A DNA stretch of 5,074 nt from an uncultured Clostridia bacterium (lineage in GTDB: Bacteria > Bacillota > Clostridia > Oscillospirales > Acutalibacteraceae): NCBI GenBank assembly GCA_947165615.1, contig CAMVBD010000140.1, positions 1 through 5,074 on the forward strand, read 5' to 3'. This document shows positions 1 to 5,074 of the stretch, piece after piece; the first letter of the stretch is position 1, and each line of letters begins with the position of its first letter. The notes below the pieces were generated by a model. The model did no database searches. It worked only from the letters and a program-made list of their open reading frames with translations, and was not told the origin of the DNA. A program made the position numbers and the translations under genes.

Positions 1-1123
1 TCACGGTCTTGCGGTGTATGCCGCCCAGCAGCGTAAAACTGACGACGGCGACAAATACGGCGGTCGCAAAAACGGAGGGCAGGGTGGGGAAGCCACGGAG
101 CAGCAGCGGGATCAGCAGCCCGAACAGGCACAAAAACGTAAAGACGAGACCGAGCAGGGACTTTACTCCGGTCCTGCCGCCTACCAGCGCCACAACGATA
201 AAGAATACGGCGACGATCACGATCAGCGCCGGAATGCGGCCATATTCGTAAACGGTGCCGCGCACGGTCCCGTCCTTGTAGGTGGAAAGGATCACGGCCA
301 CGCCGTCGCCCTCTTTTACGGGGTCCCCCTGCAGGGGCCCGACGTTGTAGGTGACTTCCATCCGATCGCCTTTGTATCTGCCGGACAAAATCTCCGCCAG
401 CAGGACCTGTTCGCCGCGCCAGCCGCCGTCCGAGGCGTCGTCCTGTATAGAGGAGTCGGAAAGCACTTTCAAAACTTTCGCTTTTTCGTATTCGGCGTAG
501 TCGCCGGTCTTCGCTTCGTCCGTCAGGGCGGCGGTCAGCACGGTCCCCGAACGCGGATGCGCGATCACGACGGCGCTTCGGTCCTCCGGCTCCGCCGTAC
601 GCGCTCTCAAAACGCCGCCGTCTTCCGGCACATCGTAAAACCGGAGTTTCATGGTGCTGCTGTTTTCGTGATAATAATAAGTCGTAAACCCGGCAAGATA
701 GGAGACGCACAGCGGCTCGCCCTCGTGGGTCGCGGCGTCGTTGACCAGATAAAAGGACCCGTCCGCCTGCTTTTGGACTTCCCATTCGCTTTCTGGCAGA
801 CGCTTGTCCGAAAAGAACAGGGATTCCTGCGCCCCGGCGGTCAGGTACTTCCCGCCGTTTTCAAACAGCCACGTCTCGCCGTCCGTCGACACGGTCAGAA
901 CAGCCATTTCGTCCGAAAGCGCTGGCGTCCCGTCCAGGTCCGCGCCGACGCCCGAAAGCGTCTTCGGTCCGTTTGCGGTCTGTGCGTTCAGAAAGGCGCG
1001 CACGCAAAAAAAGACCGCCGCCGCCAAAAACAGGACCAGAATGCCGAATTTTTCGCGCTTGAGAACTGTGAGGACGCGGTTTCCAAAGCCCTGCTTTTTG
1101 CCGTTTGTCCGCTGGTTTTTCAT
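1..1123 (-). CDS. YibE/F family multi-pass membrane protein with an extra extracellular domain (3' end outside window)
   Basis: The ATG at 1123-1121 opens a stop-free frame of 374 codons that runs off the left edge. The N-terminus is basic (about residues 1-25, so probably cytoplasmic) and is followed by a transmembrane helix at about 26-46. Residues 47-205 form an extracellular region; 74-165 resemble module D of the neighbouring secreted protein. Residues 209-297 look like the soluble segment typical of YibE proteins (EYEKAKVLKVLSDSS, then EILSGRYKGD, then VKEGDGVAV). Hydrophobic helices follow at about 298-315, 322-342 and 350-368, with VGGRTGVKSLLGLVFTF and LLGGIHRKT as in the YibE_F membrane core. 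The family is a poorly characterised group of putative membrane transport proteins, and no substrate is known to me. The unusual part is the roughly 160 residues between helix 1 and the YibE segment. The family call is confident; the role is unknown. Confidence 0.88.
   Translation of the reverse strand, partial: MKNQRTNGKKQGFGNRVLTVLKREKFGILVLFLAAAVFFCVRAFLNAQTANGPKTLSGVGADLDGTPALSDEMAVLTVSTDGETWLFENGGKYLTAGAQESLFFSDKRLPESEWEVQKQADGSFYLVNDAATHEGEPLCVSYLAGFTTYYYHENSSTMKLRFYDVPEDGGVLRARTAEPEDRSAVVIAHPRSGTVLTAALTDEAKTGDYAEYEKAKVLKVLSDSSIQDDASDGGWRGEQVLLAEILSGRYKGDRMEVTYNVGPLQGDPVKEGDGVAVILSTYKDGTVRGTVYEYGRIPALIVIVAVFFIVVALVGGRTGVKSLLGLVFTFLCLFGLLIPLLLRGFPTLPSVFATAVFVAVVSFTLLGGIHRKTV
629..904 (-). 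other. Extracellular domain of the YibE/F protein, related to module D of the secreted neighbour
   Basis: Residues 74-165 of the YibE/F protein align with residues 1133-1231 of the divergent secreted protein. Shared landmarks in order are F-E-x(2)-G-K-Y-L, then E-x-LFF, a Trp preceded by PE, a Gly-containing turn leading to L-x-N, then T-x(2)-G-x-P-x-C-V-x-Y, and a final F-Y-x-V. My hand alignment gives about 28 identities over roughly 95 positions with few gaps. By the positive-inside rule the segment after helix 1 lies outside the cell, the same compartment as the secreted protein. The domain is beta-rich in appearance; I cannot name a family for it and do not know its ligand. Confidence 0.7.
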
Positions 1124-1129
1124 AAAACG

Positions 1130-1135
1130 CCTCCC
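1130..1135 (-). promoter_or_regulatory. Ribosome binding site of the YibE/F gene
   Basis: On the minus strand GGGAGG lies six bases before the ATG at 1123. This is close to the ideal Shine-Dalgarno sequence and spacing, and it fixes the start codon of the YibE/F gene. Confidence 0.85.
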
Positions 1136-1152
1136 GACCGGATGATACCGTC

Positions 1153-1182
1153 AGTATAGCACCCTTCCCCCGTTTCTGTCAA
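1153..1182 (-). promoter_or_regulatory. Strong sigma-A-type promoter for the YibE/F gene
   Basis: Reading the minus strand, a perfect -35 TTGACA (1182-1177) and a -10 TATACT (1158-1153, five of six consensus bases) are separated by 18 bases. The -10 is preceded by TGC, which makes it an extended -10. Initiation would fall near 1146, giving a short leader of about 23 bases before the ATG that contains the ribosome site. No terminator or riboswitch fits in so short a leader, so control would have to act at initiation. Confidence 0.8.
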
Positions 1183-1183
1183 G

Positions 1184-1215
1184 AATCCGCCGGTTTTCCC
1201 CGACGAAATCCGCCG
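1184..1215. repeat. Short direct repeat upstream of the YibE/F promoter
   Basis: The nine bases AATCCGCCG occur at 1184-1192 and again at 1207-1215, 23 bases start to start, just upstream of the -35 of the YibE/F promoter. They could be half-sites for a regulator, but short repeats of this size can arise by chance. Confidence 0.3.
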
Positions 1216-1305
1216 TTATTCGTGCATTTAAGAAAATCAAATTCTTTTATCAAAAAATATAGATAGGATTTTGGAAAACCGTATAGCAATTCCCGCAAAA
1301 ACCGT
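1191..1305. repeat. Three copies of an AAAACCG motif in the divergent promoter region
   Basis: AAAACCG is found on the plus strand at 1275-1281 and 1298-1304 and on the minus strand at 1197-1191. The first two copies extend to AAAACCGT and are 23 bases apart, flanking the -35 region of the rightward promoter. The minus-strand copy and the 1275 copy extend to a perfect nine-base inverted repeat (CGGTTTTCC at 1191-1199, GGAAAACCG at 1273-1281). The arrangement would suit an operator acting on both genes; there is no evidence for a specific regulator. Confidence 0.35.
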
Positions 1306-1312
1306 TTATAAT
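1284..1312 (+). promoter_or_regulatory. Probable promoter of the large secreted-protein gene
   Basis: A perfect TATAAT lies at 1307-1312 in AT-rich DNA. The -35 position is poor: TAGCAA at 1284-1289 with a 17-base spacer matches three of six consensus bases, and no extended -10 is present. A good -10 with a weak -35 is compatible with a promoter that needs an activator, possibly via the AAAACCGT copies around it. Initiation would fall near 1319, giving a leader of about 47 bases. Confidence 0.5.
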
Positions 1313-1320
1313 GGTTATGT

Positions 1321-1344
1321 CTGTTTCTATTCCCATTTAAACAG
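1321..1344 (+). other. Possible small hairpin in the leader of the secreted-protein gene
   Basis: CTGTTT at 1321-1326 is complementary to AAACAG at 1339-1344 with a 12-base loop. It lies at the predicted 5' end of the transcript and might act as an mRNA-stabilising stem, but six mostly A-U pairs are weak and no terminator U-tract follows. Confidence 0.2.
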
Positions 1345-1353
1345 GTAAACAAC

Positions 1354-1364
1354 AGGAAAGGAAG
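1354..1364 (+). promoter_or_regulatory. Ribosome binding site of the secreted-protein gene, with two possible starts
   Basis: The purine run AGGAAAGGAAG precedes ATG codons at 1366 and 1372, which are in frame two codons apart. The core AAGGA (1358-1362) is only three bases from the first ATG but nine from the second; the earlier AGGA (1354-1357) is eight from the first. Initiation at 1372, giving a MKKQ start, is at least as plausible as at 1366. The choice changes the signal peptide by two residues only. Confidence 0.7.
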
Positions 1365-1365
1365 T

Positions 1366-1455
1366 ATGCAAATGAAAAAGCAACTCCGAAAAGTCCTTTC
1401 CGTGATCCTTGCGATCGGCATGCTCATGAGCATGTTCACGATCCTCGGTTTGACG
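1366..1455 (+). other. Signal peptide of the secreted protein
   Basis: Residues 1-30 have a basic n-region (K4, K5, R8, K9) and an unbroken hydrophobic stretch from about 10 to 29. Acidic residues begin right after (EDATD). There is no lipobox cysteine, so it is not a lipoprotein. A clear A-x-A cleavage motif is not obvious, so the exact processing site is uncertain and an uncleaved anchor cannot be excluded. Confidence 0.75.
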
Positions 1456-4400
1456 GAGGACGCCACCGATCCGACGTGGACGAAGGTGGATCTCAGTGAG
1501 ATCACCGCCGACGACACGATCGCCATTACCATGACCAAAGATGATGCCACGTGGGTATTGCCCGCGGACAAGAACACATCGTCAGCGCCCGCCGCTAACG
1601 TGCCTAAGAAAGTGGACGGCGACACCCTGACTACGAACAGCGCGAATTACGCGTGGACCTTTACCGCGGTCGAAGGCGGTTACCACATCACCAACGCCGA
1701 CGGCGATTATCTTTACACCACCAACGCCAACAACGGCGTTCGCGTAGGCGGAACGACGATCGTCTGGTCCATGGACGACTCCGGCAACTATCTGAAGGCG
1801 ACCGCCTCCGGCACTGTCCGCTACCTCGGTGTGTATAATGCGCAGGACTGGCGCGCCTATAACAACACGACCGGCAATACCAAAGATCAGACCGTCGGCT
1901 TCTGGAAACTGAACGGCGAGTACGTCGAGCCTGCGGAACCCGAACTCGGCACCGTGGCTCAAGCCCTTGCGGGCGACGCCGGCGTCAAGTATAAGGTCAA
2001 GGGCGTCGTGACAATGGTTGACGGCAGAAACGTCTACGTGCAGGACGAAACCGGCGGCATCTGTCTGTATTTTGACAGCGCCGTAAACGATCTTGCGCTC
2101 GGCGACACCGTGATTTTCACCGGCGCTCTCACGGTCTACAAAGGTCTGCCTGAACTGACGGGTCAGACCTACGAAAAGTCCGAAGGCCTGACGCTGACCG
2201 CCAAAGAGACGACCATCGGCGCTCTGACGGCTGCGGACGTCTGCACCTACGTTGAGATCAAGGGACTTGAAGTCACCGAGGTCGACGACAACAACGGCGC
2301 GTATTCCAATCCGAACATCACTCTGAAAGACGAAACCGATAAGACGATCCAACTTTACAAGGCCGTTGTCGGCAAGACCGACGGCGCGTGGGACGTCAAG
2401 GTCGGCGACAAATTGAGTCTGAAGGCAGCCGTGGGTATCAATAACACCAAGTTCCAGCTCCGGAACACCCTCGCTTCCGAAATCGTGATCGAATCTTCCG
2501 AACCTCCCGTAGATCCGCCCGCTCCCACTTACAACACCATCGCCGAAGCCCTTGCGGGCGACGCCGGCGCCGCCTTCACCGTGAAGGGCGTCGTCACCCT
2601 TTTGGACGGCAAGAACGTGTATGTGCAGGACGCCACCGGCGGCATCTGCCTGTATTTTAACGCCGCGCCCTCCGGTCTTGCGCTTGGCGACACCGTGATC
2701 GGCACCGGCGCCCGCGCGACCTATAGGGGACTGCCCGAACTTTCCGGCGCGACCTATGAAAAATCCGAGGGCCTGACGCTGACCGCGAAGACCGCCACGA
2801 TCGGCGAACTGACCACGGCGGATATCTGCACCTACGTGGAACTCAAGGGCGTCGAGGTCACCGAGGTCTACGACAACAACGGCGCCTTCACCACGCCCAA
2901 CATCACCGTTAAGGATGAAACCGGCGCAACGATCCAACTTTATAAAGCGGTCATCGGCAAGACCGAAGGCGCTTGGGACGTGAAGGTCGGCGATATCCTC
3001 AATATCAAGGCCGCCGTGGGCGTGAACAACACGACCCTGCAGCTCCGGAACACCCTCGCTTCCGAAATCGAGATCGCTTCCGAAGAGACCGAGACCGGCG
3101 TTGTGACCGATCTTGCCCAGCTTACCGACGGCGCAAAGGTCGTCATCTTCAACAAGGCCCACCTCATGGCACTGTCCTCCACCTACCCTGGCAACTACAA
3201 CGCGGGCGTGGCGGTCACGCTCTCTGACGAAGGCGTACTCGAAGGTTTCGGCAAGACCGAAGTCTGGACCGTGGGCGTCAACGAAGACGGCACCTACACC
3301 TTCTCCACCGCCGACGGCAAAAAGCTGTCCATGGACACCCAGTACTCCAGCATGCCGCTGGATAAGGTCAACGATGCCTGGACCGTGACCGCCGTGGACG
3401 GCGTTGAAAACGCATTTTTCATCACCAACGTCGGCCGCGAGGGCTACCGCATCGAGTGGTATGCCGACAAGGGCAACTGGAGCTCCTATTACAAGGACAA
3501 CGACGGCGAGCAGTTCCAGCAGTACTTCTATCTGGTGGACGAACTTCCCGATGATCCGCAGCCCGGTGAAGGCAAGAACTACGGCCTGACTTCCAGCATC
3601 GCTACCGGCGACAAAGTCATCCTGTACAATGCCGCCAACGGTGTCGCCGTGGGCAATACCATTGCCAGCCATAAGGTTTCCGGCGTTGCGTTTACGCCCA
3701 AGGACGGTGTGATCACGACTGACAATGAAAACGTTGTCTGGGAGGTTACCGTCAATTCCGACAATACGGTTACCCTCACGCAGGGCGATTACACGCTCGG
3801 CGGACTTGTGTCCGAAAGTAACGGCAAAACGTATAACAACCTCGTTCTGACCGGCGCTGCCAGCACGAACTGGACGCTTACCGGTCCCGACGCCGCGGAT
3901 TTCAATTACTTCCTTTCGCTCAACGATATGGAGACGAATTTCGGCCATCTGTATCTTGAGTATTACAACGGCTATACCCTTTACGGCAGCACTGCCCCCG
4001 ATAAGGCGGCGTTTGGCATCACCTTCTATAAGGAAGGCGCAGAGCCGGAAGTTCCCTCCGGTGAGACCGGCGACCTCGTCACCTCTCTCAGCCAGCTGAC
4101 CGATGGCGCGACCGTGGCCATCTACTCCCCCGGCCACAAGACCGCCATTTCCACCAAGCCCAACGGCGACTGGTACTTAAAGGCCAACAACGCCACCCTC
4201 GAAAACGGCAAGGTCGTCAACTTCACCTCCGACTTCGTCTGGAAGGTCAAGGTCAATGAAGACGGCACCTACACCTTTATTTCCAACGACGACGAGACCA
4301 AGTCCATCACGGTCTGGGCCTCCGGCACCTACGCCGAGGTCACCGTCGACTACGAAAAGTATGCCGAGTCGGGCGACAACACCTGGAAGCTCGACCCCGC

Positions 4401-5074
4401 CAAGACCGCGAACTGCTTCTACATCAGCTCTCCCAAGGTTTCCGGCGAAAAAGGCGCCGCTTATCTGGAAGCGTACGTCCGCAACGAGTTTGAGGTCTTC
4501 TCCGGCTACTTCACCAACACCTCCTCCTATAACTTCACCGAGGAAAACTTTGCCCTGCAGTTCTATCTTGTGAACCCCGAAGACGCCGTGGAAGCGGTTG
4601 ACGACGGCGAATGGGACGGCGTGCTCGAAAAGGGCAAGGCCTACGTCGCGTACAATGCCTCCGCCGCGTCCTCCATCGGTCTGTGGGACGAGGCCAACTA
4701 CTCCATGAAGGCCATCCCCACCACCGTCAGCGGCAATAAGGCCACCGCCGGCAACGGCGCCTACGTCTTTAAGATCGACACCTACGGCAGATATTACTCC
4801 TTTGAGATCGACGGCAAGTACCTTGCCACGAATCCTGCCGAGGAGCTCTTCTTCGTCGAAGCGAACGCCGACGGCTCCGCGCCCGAAGAGGCCAAGTGGT
4901 TCCTGAAGCAGAAGGAAGGCGGCTACATCCTCTACAACAAGGAAGTCACCTACAACGGCACCCCTGTGTGCGTCGAGTACTACTCCTCCGTCTTCTCCGG
5001 CTGGACCTTCTCCACGAAGAACGACCTCGGCATCTATCTGTTCAACTTCTATGAGGTCGCCGACGGCACCAAGG
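1366..5074 (+). CDS. Large secreted multidomain protein with OB-fold-like and beta-rich repeats (3' end outside window)
   Basis: An uninterrupted frame of 1236 codons runs off the right edge. Residues 1-30 are an export signal (basic MKKQLRK, then a long hydrophobic run). Then come a beta-rich domain (38-183), two tandem copies of a 195-residue OB-fold-like unit (196-375, 391-570) and four divergent modules of 145-168 residues (A 581-725, B 739-890, C 903-1070, D 1086-1231). Linkers are rich in Pro, Glu, Asp and Gly. The protein is acidic and has few cysteines, as expected of an extracellular protein. No LPxTG, SLH or catalytic motif is visible, so attachment and activity lie downstream or are absent. 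OB units of this type accompany secreted nucleases and phosphoesterases (the YhcR OB-fold domains are an example), so a nucleotide- or nucleic-acid-processing enzyme is a reasonable guess but not shown. The start could instead be 1372. Confidence 0.9.
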   Translation, partial: MQMKKQLRKVLSVILAIGMLMSMFTILGLTEDATDPTWTKVDLSEITADDTIAITMTKDDATWVLPADKNTSSAPAANVPKKVDGDTLTTNSANYAWTFTAVEGGYHITNADGDYLYTTNANNGVRVGGTTIVWSMDDSGNYLKATASGTVRYLGVYNAQDWRAYNNTTGNTKDQTVGFWKLNGEYVEPAEPELGTVAQALAGDAGVKYKVKGVVTMVDGRNVYVQDETGGICLYFDSAVNDLALGDTVIFTGALTVYKGLPELTGQTYEKSEGLTLTAKETTIGALTAADVCTYVEIKGLEVTEVDDNNGAYSNPNITLKDETDKTIQLYKAVVGKTDGAWDVKVGDKLSLKAAVGINNTKFQLRNTLASEIVIESSEPPVDPPAPTYNTIAEALAGDAGAAFTVKGVVTLLDGKNVYVQDATGGICLYFNAAPSGLALGDTVIGTGARATYRGLPELSGATYEKSEGLTLTAKTATIGELTTADICTYVELKGVEVTEVYDNNGAFTTPNITVKDETGATIQLYKAVIGKTEGAWDVKVGDILNIKAAVGVNNTTLQLRNTLASEIEIASEETETGVVTDLAQLTDGAKVVIFNKAHLMALSSTYPGNYNAGVAVTLSDEGVLEGFGKTEVWTVGVNEDGTYTFSTADGKKLSMDTQYSSMPLDKVNDAWTVTAVDGVENAFFITNVGREGYRIEWYADKGNWSSYYKDNDGEQFQQYFYLVDELPDDPQPGEGKNYGLTSSIATGDKVILYNAANGVAVGNTIASHKVSGVAFTPKDGVITTDNENVVWEVTVNSDNTVTLTQGDYTLGGLVSESNGKTYNNLVLTGAASTNWTLTGPDAADFNYFLSLNDMETNFGHLYLEYYNGYTLYGSTAPDKAAFGITFYKEGAEPEVPSGETGDLVTSLSQLTDGATVAIYSPGHKTAISTKPNGDWYLKANNATLENGKVVNFTSDFVWKVKVNEDGTYTFISNDDETKSITVWASGTYAEVTVDYEKYAESGDNTWKLDPAKTANCFYISSPKVSGEKGAAYLEAYVRNEFEVFSGYFTNTSSYNFTEENFALQFYLVNPEDAVEAVDDGEWDGVLEKGKAYVAYNASAASSIGLWDEANYSMKAIPTTVSGNKATAGNGAYVFKIDTYGRYYSFEIDGKYLATNPAEELFFVEANADGSAPEEAKWFLKQKEGGYILYNKEVTYNGTPVCVEYYSSVFSGWTFSTKNDLGIYLFNFYEVADGTK
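1477..1914 (+). other. N-terminal beta-rich domain of the secreted protein
   Basis: Residues 38-183 start with DLSEITADDTIAI and carry the pattern W-x-F followed by GGYHITNADGDYLYTT, an NGVRVGG turn, W-S-M-D-D-SGNYL, then RYLGVY and DWRAY, ending in VGFWKL. This series of dG-x-Y-L type hairpins resembles a domain I know from secreted Bacteroidetes and Clostridia proteins that also carry OB-fold or phosphoesterase domains, where it ends in a R-x-Y-x(n)-LYK-like strand. I cannot give it a secure family name. The aromatic-rich strands would suit binding, but no ligand is established. Confidence 0.5.
1951..2490 (+). repeat. OB-fold-like tandem unit, copy 1
   Basis: Residues 196-375. The first half reads ALAGDAG, VKGVVT, DGRNVYVQDETGGICLYF, LALGDTVIFTG, then Y-K-G-LPEL. 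This is the pattern of OB folds in extracellular nucleases: a beta strand, a QD-x-TGGI core hairpin and a GD-x-V strand. The second half repeats the logic (YVEIKGLEVTEV, NITLKDETDKTIQLY, VKVGDKLSLKAAVG, FQLRNT), so the unit seems to hold two OB folds. One cysteine occurs in each half (C233, C293). A proline-rich linker (377-390) joins it to copy 2. Confidence 0.75.
2536..3075 (+). repeat. OB-fold-like tandem unit, copy 2
   Basis: Residues 391-570 align with copy 1 without a gap: every landmark I checked is displaced by exactly 585 bases (195 codons), and I count about 135 identical residues of 180. Most changes lie in the first half around AAPSGLALGD and the GARATYRG strand; the QDATGGICLYF core, the YEKSEGLTLTAK segment and the QLRNTLASEI end are nearly unchanged. 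Cysteines recur at 428 and 488. The closeness suggests duplication within the gene more recently than that of modules A-D. Confidence 0.75.
3106..3540 (+). repeat. Beta-rich module A
   Basis: Residues 581-725. Landmarks are QLTDGAKVVIFNKAH near the start, VWTVGVNEDGTYTF around 633-646, DGKKLSM around 650-655, a second Trp strand (AWTV), FFITN, IEWYADKGNWSSYY around 696-709, and the closing QYFYLV. The order (opening GakVviyN strand, W-x-V plus dGtYtF hairpin, GkxLs, second W strand, Y-I-x-N hairpin, closing F-Y-L-V strand) defines the repeat seen four times in this protein. The pattern recalls a beta-trefoil-like lectin domain, but I cannot confirm the fold. Confidence 0.6.
3580..4035 (+). 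repeat. Beta-rich module B, the most divergent copy
   Basis: Residues 739-890. It keeps ATGDKVILYNAANG at the start, VWEVTVNSDN around 791-800, a second Trp (NWTLTG), the YLEYYNGYTLYG strand and the closing FGITFYK. It loses the DGTYTF and GKKLS forms, having TVTLTQGDYTLGG in their place. Linkers rich in Pro, Asp, Glu and Gly lie on both sides (726-738, 891-902). Confidence 0.55.
4072..4575 (+). repeat. Beta-rich module C
   Basis: Residues 903-1070. It opens with SLSQLTDGATVAIYSPGH, has VWKVKVNEDGTYTF around 958-971 (20 bases, 4258-4277, are identical to 3283-3302 of module A), a second Trp (TWKLDP), CFYIS, a YLEAYVRNEFEVFSGYF strand, and the closing LQFYLVNPE. It is the longest copy. Modules A and C are the closest pair by eye. 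Confidence 0.6.
4621..5058 (+). repeat. Beta-rich module D, the copy related to the YibE/F ectodomain
   Basis: Residues 1086-1231. It opens with LEKGKAYVAYNASA, has YVFKIDTYGRYYSF (phenylalanine 1135 in place of the usual Trp), DGKYLA around 1149-1154, KWFLKQKEGGYILYN, then NGTPVCVEYYSSVFSGW, and the closing YLFNFYEV. Residues 1133-1231 align with residues 74-165 of the divergent YibE/F protein. It is the last complete module before the edge. Confidence 0.6.

Noticed and set aside
14..1159. A 381-codon open frame on the plus strand opposite the YibE/F gene.
   Set aside because: The protein is Arg/Gln-rich and low in recognisable features, while the minus strand encodes the YibE/F protein with membrane helices, promoter and ribosome site.
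1124..1365. A small RNA gene, riboswitch or terminator in the intergenic region.
   Set aside because: Only promoter elements, short repeats and a weak six-pair stem are visible; there is no GC-rich stem followed by a T-run and no recognisable conserved RNA motif.
1179..1625. A 148-codon open frame on the minus strand spanning the intergenic region and the start of the secreted-protein gene.
   Set aside because: It overlaps the signal peptide coding region and both promoter elements, and has no ribosome site or family resemblance that I can see.
1951..3075. The long direct repeat as a mobile element or CRISPR-like array.
   Set aside because: It stays in frame, encodes paired protein domains, and has no terminal inverted repeats, target duplications or spacers.
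2940..3779. Several small open frames on both strands inside the secreted-protein gene.
   Set aside because: All lie inside a single uninterrupted repeat-bearing frame and have compositions typical of shifted reading of GC-rich DNA.
1582..4137. An 851-codon open frame on the minus strand, opposite the large secreted-protein gene, with a G-rich stretch before its ATG.
   Set aside because: It lacks any recognisable domain or helix pattern and its Gly/Val/Asp-rich repeats mirror the repeats of the plus-strand gene. The plus frame has a promoter, ribosome site, signal peptide and clear domains. GC-rich codon use explains the absence of reverse stops.

Overview
The window holds two divergently transcribed protein genes, both cut by the window edges, with a 242-base intergenic region (1124-1365) between them. 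The moderately GC-rich coding DNA, the AT-rich intergenic DNA, the sigma-A-type promoters with purine-rich ribosome sites and the YibE/F family membrane protein suggest a gut- or rumen-type Clostridia genome (Oscillospiraceae-like). This placement is inference from style and family, with no marker gene to confirm it.

Left part (minus strand, 1123 down to 1): the first 374 residues of a YibE/F family membrane protein. It has a basic cytoplasmic N-terminus, one transmembrane helix, an unusually long extracellular region, the conserved soluble YibE segment and the start of the multi-helix membrane core. A near-consensus promoter with an extended -10 and a strong Shine-Dalgarno site precede it.

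Right part (plus strand, 1366 to the window end): the first 1236 residues of a very large secreted protein, still open at the edge. In order it has a signal peptide, an N-terminal beta-rich domain (residues 38-183), two gap-free tandem copies of a 195-residue unit made of two OB-fold-like halves (residues 196-375 and 391-570), and four divergent copies of a ~150-residue beta-rich module (A-D, residues 581-1231) joined by Pro/Glu/Gly linkers. No catalytic domain lies inside the window. Arrays of this kind are known to me upstream of secreted metallophosphoesterase/5'-nucleotidase or endonuclease/exonuclease/phosphatase domains, so an enzyme may follow downstream, but that is not visible here.

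The most interesting observation is that the extracellular region of the YibE/F protein (residues 74-165) aligns with module D of the secreted protein (residues 1133-1231). The divergent neighbours therefore share an extracellular domain, one membrane-anchored and one secreted. Together with possible shared promoter motifs between them, this suggests a functional pair; no function can be assigned from sequence alone.
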